Positions 5,617-7,110 of a stretch of DNA of 7,110 nt are shown one piece after another. A model generated the notes under the pieces. The model saw only the letters and a list, made by a program, of their open reading frames with translations. It had not been told where the DNA came from and searched no databases. This DNA is from Caldisericota bacterium (GTDB lineage Bacteria; Caldisericota; Caldisericia; Caldisericales; Caldisericaceae): the NCBI GenBank assembly GCA_030642335.1, contig DAOWNX010000043.1, positions 1 to 7,110 of the forward strand, read 5' to 3'. Both the position numbers and the translations under genes were made by a program. The first letter of the stretch is position 1, and every line of letters begins with the position of its first letter.

Positions 5617-7092
5617 ATGTATAAAGAAAATAAAATTATGTTATGGTTACACATGCACCAGCCAGATTATTTAAATCCTCTCAGCAATGAACAAATTCTA
5701 CCGTGGACAAGAAGGCATATGCTTAATAGTTATTATGAAATTCCAAAACTGTTATTGTCATCATCTGCAAAGATTAATATCAATTTTTCTGGAATACTGT
5801 TAAAACAAATTGTCTCCTACGCAGAAGAAGAATTAGAAGATACCTGGGAAACATTGGAAAAAAAAGATGCAGATTCTCTTACTGAAAGTGAAAAAGAGTT
5901 TATAATAAGAAACTTTCTTAACCCTTTGGTTAACTTTAACTCAAATAGATTTACTAAACTAATTAACAAGAAAAAAAACAGAGAAAAATTCAGCACACAA
6001 GATATACGAGATACTCAAATACTTTATGCTATATCAGCATTTTCTCCTAATATTGACGAAGTTAAAAGTTTAATAAATAAAAAAGAAAATTATTCGGAAA
6101 AAGATAAGATAGAAGAAAAAAAGATAGAGAGAAAAATATTTAAATCAATCATTCCGATGTACAAAGAACTTTTCGACAGAAAACAGATAGAACTCACAAT
6201 ATCTCCAATGCAACATCCTATTTTGCCTCTTCTTATAGATTCGTCCATCGCATGCAGAAGTAAGCGAGAAACAATTCTACCTTCAGCTCAATTCGCTCAC
6301 TCGAACGACGCAATAAAACAGATAGAAGATGCCATTTCATTGTTCAATAAAACTTTTGGTAAAATTCCACAAGGTATGTGGCCGTCTGAAGGAAGTATTT
6401 CAAACGAGGCAATAGATATTATAAAGCAGAAAGGAATCAAATGGATTGGAACAGATGAAAGTGTGTTAATAAAAACCAATCCTTATGTAAAGAAGGGAGA
6501 CATATCCATTCCCAGAAATGTAAGAGATTTAAAAATATTTTTCCGCAATCATTCTCTCTCAGACAAAATAGGATTTGTATACAATAAAATGAATGCAATA
6601 GATGCAGTAAGAGACTTACTTCAAGCGGTAAAATCATCAAGAAATGGAGAAATAATTATATTAGACGGAGAAAATCCATGGAGCTTCTATCCCAAATATG
6701 GAGTACCGTTTCTCACAGAGTTATTCAACGCATTAAATCAAAGAAACAGCGCATTAGGTCATGAAATAGAAGCCACAGACAGTATTGAAGCCATACACCC
6801 TGGCTCCTGGATAAACGGTTATTTTGATACCTGGATAGGCGATGAAGAATCAAATAGGGCATGGACATATCTCGCTGATGCAAGAAAAACAGTGGAAAAC
6901 GTACAGGAATCTCTCAATCAAATCTATATTGCGGAAGGAAGCGATTGGTTTTGGTGGTACAGCAACTTTCACAAAAATGAAGCAGACTCTACCTTTGACA
7001 CACTATTTCGATCCCATCTTATTGCCGCCTATCAAAAAGCAGGAATAAAGATACCTTCATATTTATTCCAGCCCATTAAGGAGGTAAAATGA
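5617..7092 (+). CDS. Glycoside hydrolase family 57, amylopullulanase/alpha-amylase type
   Basis: This is a predicted retaining alpha-glucan-active enzyme (hydrolase or transferase) of GH57, cutting or rearranging alpha-1,4 and possibly alpha-1,6 bonds. The 491 residues carry the family's conserved regions in order: H-M-H-Q-P (12-16); I-E-L-T-I-S-P-M-Q-H-P (191-201); G-M-W-P-S-E-G (253-259) with Glu258 as likely nucleophile; I-L-D-G-E-N-P-W (348-355) with Asp350 as likely acid/base; and the H-P-G-S-W-I-N (394-400) and E-G-S-D-W-F-W-W-Y (440-448) segments typical of the amylopullulanase-like branch. A lysine/glutamate-rich stretch (about 110-175) looks like a variable charged helical insert. 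There is no signal peptide, so it likely acts in the cytoplasm. AGGAGA (5605-5610) precedes the ATG. The stop overlaps the next start (ATGA), so the two are probably co-translated. Family and catalytic residues are secure; exact specificity (amylase, pullulanase or glucanotransferase) is not. Confidence 0.93.
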   Translation: MYKENKIMLWLHMHQPDYLNPLSNEQILPWTRRHMLNSYYEIPKLLLSSSAKININFSGILLKQIVSYAEEELEDTWETLEKKDADSLTESEKEFIIRNFLNPLVNFNSNRFTKLINKKKNREKFSTQDIRDTQILYAISAFSPNIDEVKSLINKKENYSEKDKIEEKKIERKIFKSIIPMYKELFDRKQIELTISPMQHPILPLLIDSSIACRSKRETILPSAQFAHSNDAIKQIEDAISLFNKTFGKIPQGMWPSEGSISNEAIDIIKQKGIKWIGTDESVLIKTNPYVKKGDISIPRNVRDLKIFFRNHSLSDKIGFVYNKMNAIDAVRDLLQAVKSSRNGEIIILDGENPWSFYPKYGVPFLTELFNALNQRNSALGHEIEATDSIEAIHPGSWINGYFDTWIGDEESNRAWTYLADARKTVENVQESLNQIYIAEGSDWFWWYSNFHKNEADSTFDTLFRSHLIAAYQKAGIKIPSYLFQPIKEVK

Positions 7093-7110
7093 ATCTAATA
7101 TTTATCATAC
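7089..7110 (+). CDS. Start of an unidentified downstream gene (cut by window end)
   Basis: ATG at 7089 overlaps the GH57 stop (ATGA) and is preceded by a near-perfect AAGGAGG (7078-7084) with a 4-base spacer, so it is very likely a true start co-transcribed with the GH57 gene. Only seven codons are visible (M-N-L-I-F-I-I), a hydrophobic opening that would suit a beta strand or a membrane segment. A glycan-related gene would fit the context, but the product cannot be identified from this. Confidence 0.7.

Overview
This window is gene-dense, AT-rich bacterial chromosome with no phage, insertion-sequence, CRISPR or RNA-gene signature. Codon choice leans heavily on ATA for isoleucine and AGA for arginine. 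Together with an intracellular-type GH57 enzyme, this resembles AT-rich, often thermophilic or anaerobic lineages such as Thermotogota, Dictyoglomota or Caldisericota. That placement is only an impression; no taxonomic marker here settles it.

Layout, left to right. (1) Positions 2-1965, plus strand: uvrB, the helicase-like damage-verification subunit of nucleotide excision repair. It lacks about its first ten codons (outside the window) and is split by a single-base frameshift at about 1049-1054. (2) Positions 1962-2762, plus: a patatin-like serine hydrolase overlapping the uvrB stop by ATGA. (3) Positions 2764-2783: a strong hairpin terminator between convergent genes. (4) Positions 2787-3998, minus: a PLP-dependent fold-type I aminotransferase of the LysN / 2-aminoadipate group, with its own promoter, strong ribosome binding site and an operator-like inverted repeat upstream. 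(5) Positions 4103-4384 and 4394-5512, minus: a two-gene operon of a MalK/UgpC/MsmX-type sugar ABC-transporter ATPase followed by a small DUF503 (YlxP-like) protein. (6) Positions 5513-5616: a compact divergent promoter region with overlapping, oppositely oriented promoters. (7) Positions 5617-7092, plus: a GH57 glycoside hydrolase of the amylopullulanase / alpha-amylase type, followed by the first codons of another gene (ATG at 7089) coupled by ATGA overlap.

The sugar ATPase and the GH57 enzyme form a plausible carbohydrate module: uptake energised by a shared ATPase, and cytoplasmic alpha-glucan processing. They are transcribed divergently from one 104-bp control region. No permease or solute-binding protein lies in the window, so the ATPase may be an orphan serving transporters encoded elsewhere. 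uvrB plus patatin, and the aminotransferase, are separate units with no obvious functional tie to it.

No intergenic gap exceeds about 105 bases. I see no clearly new biological system. The points most worth a second look are the uvrB frameshift, the shared ugpC/GH57 control region, and the orphan ATPase paired with DUF503.
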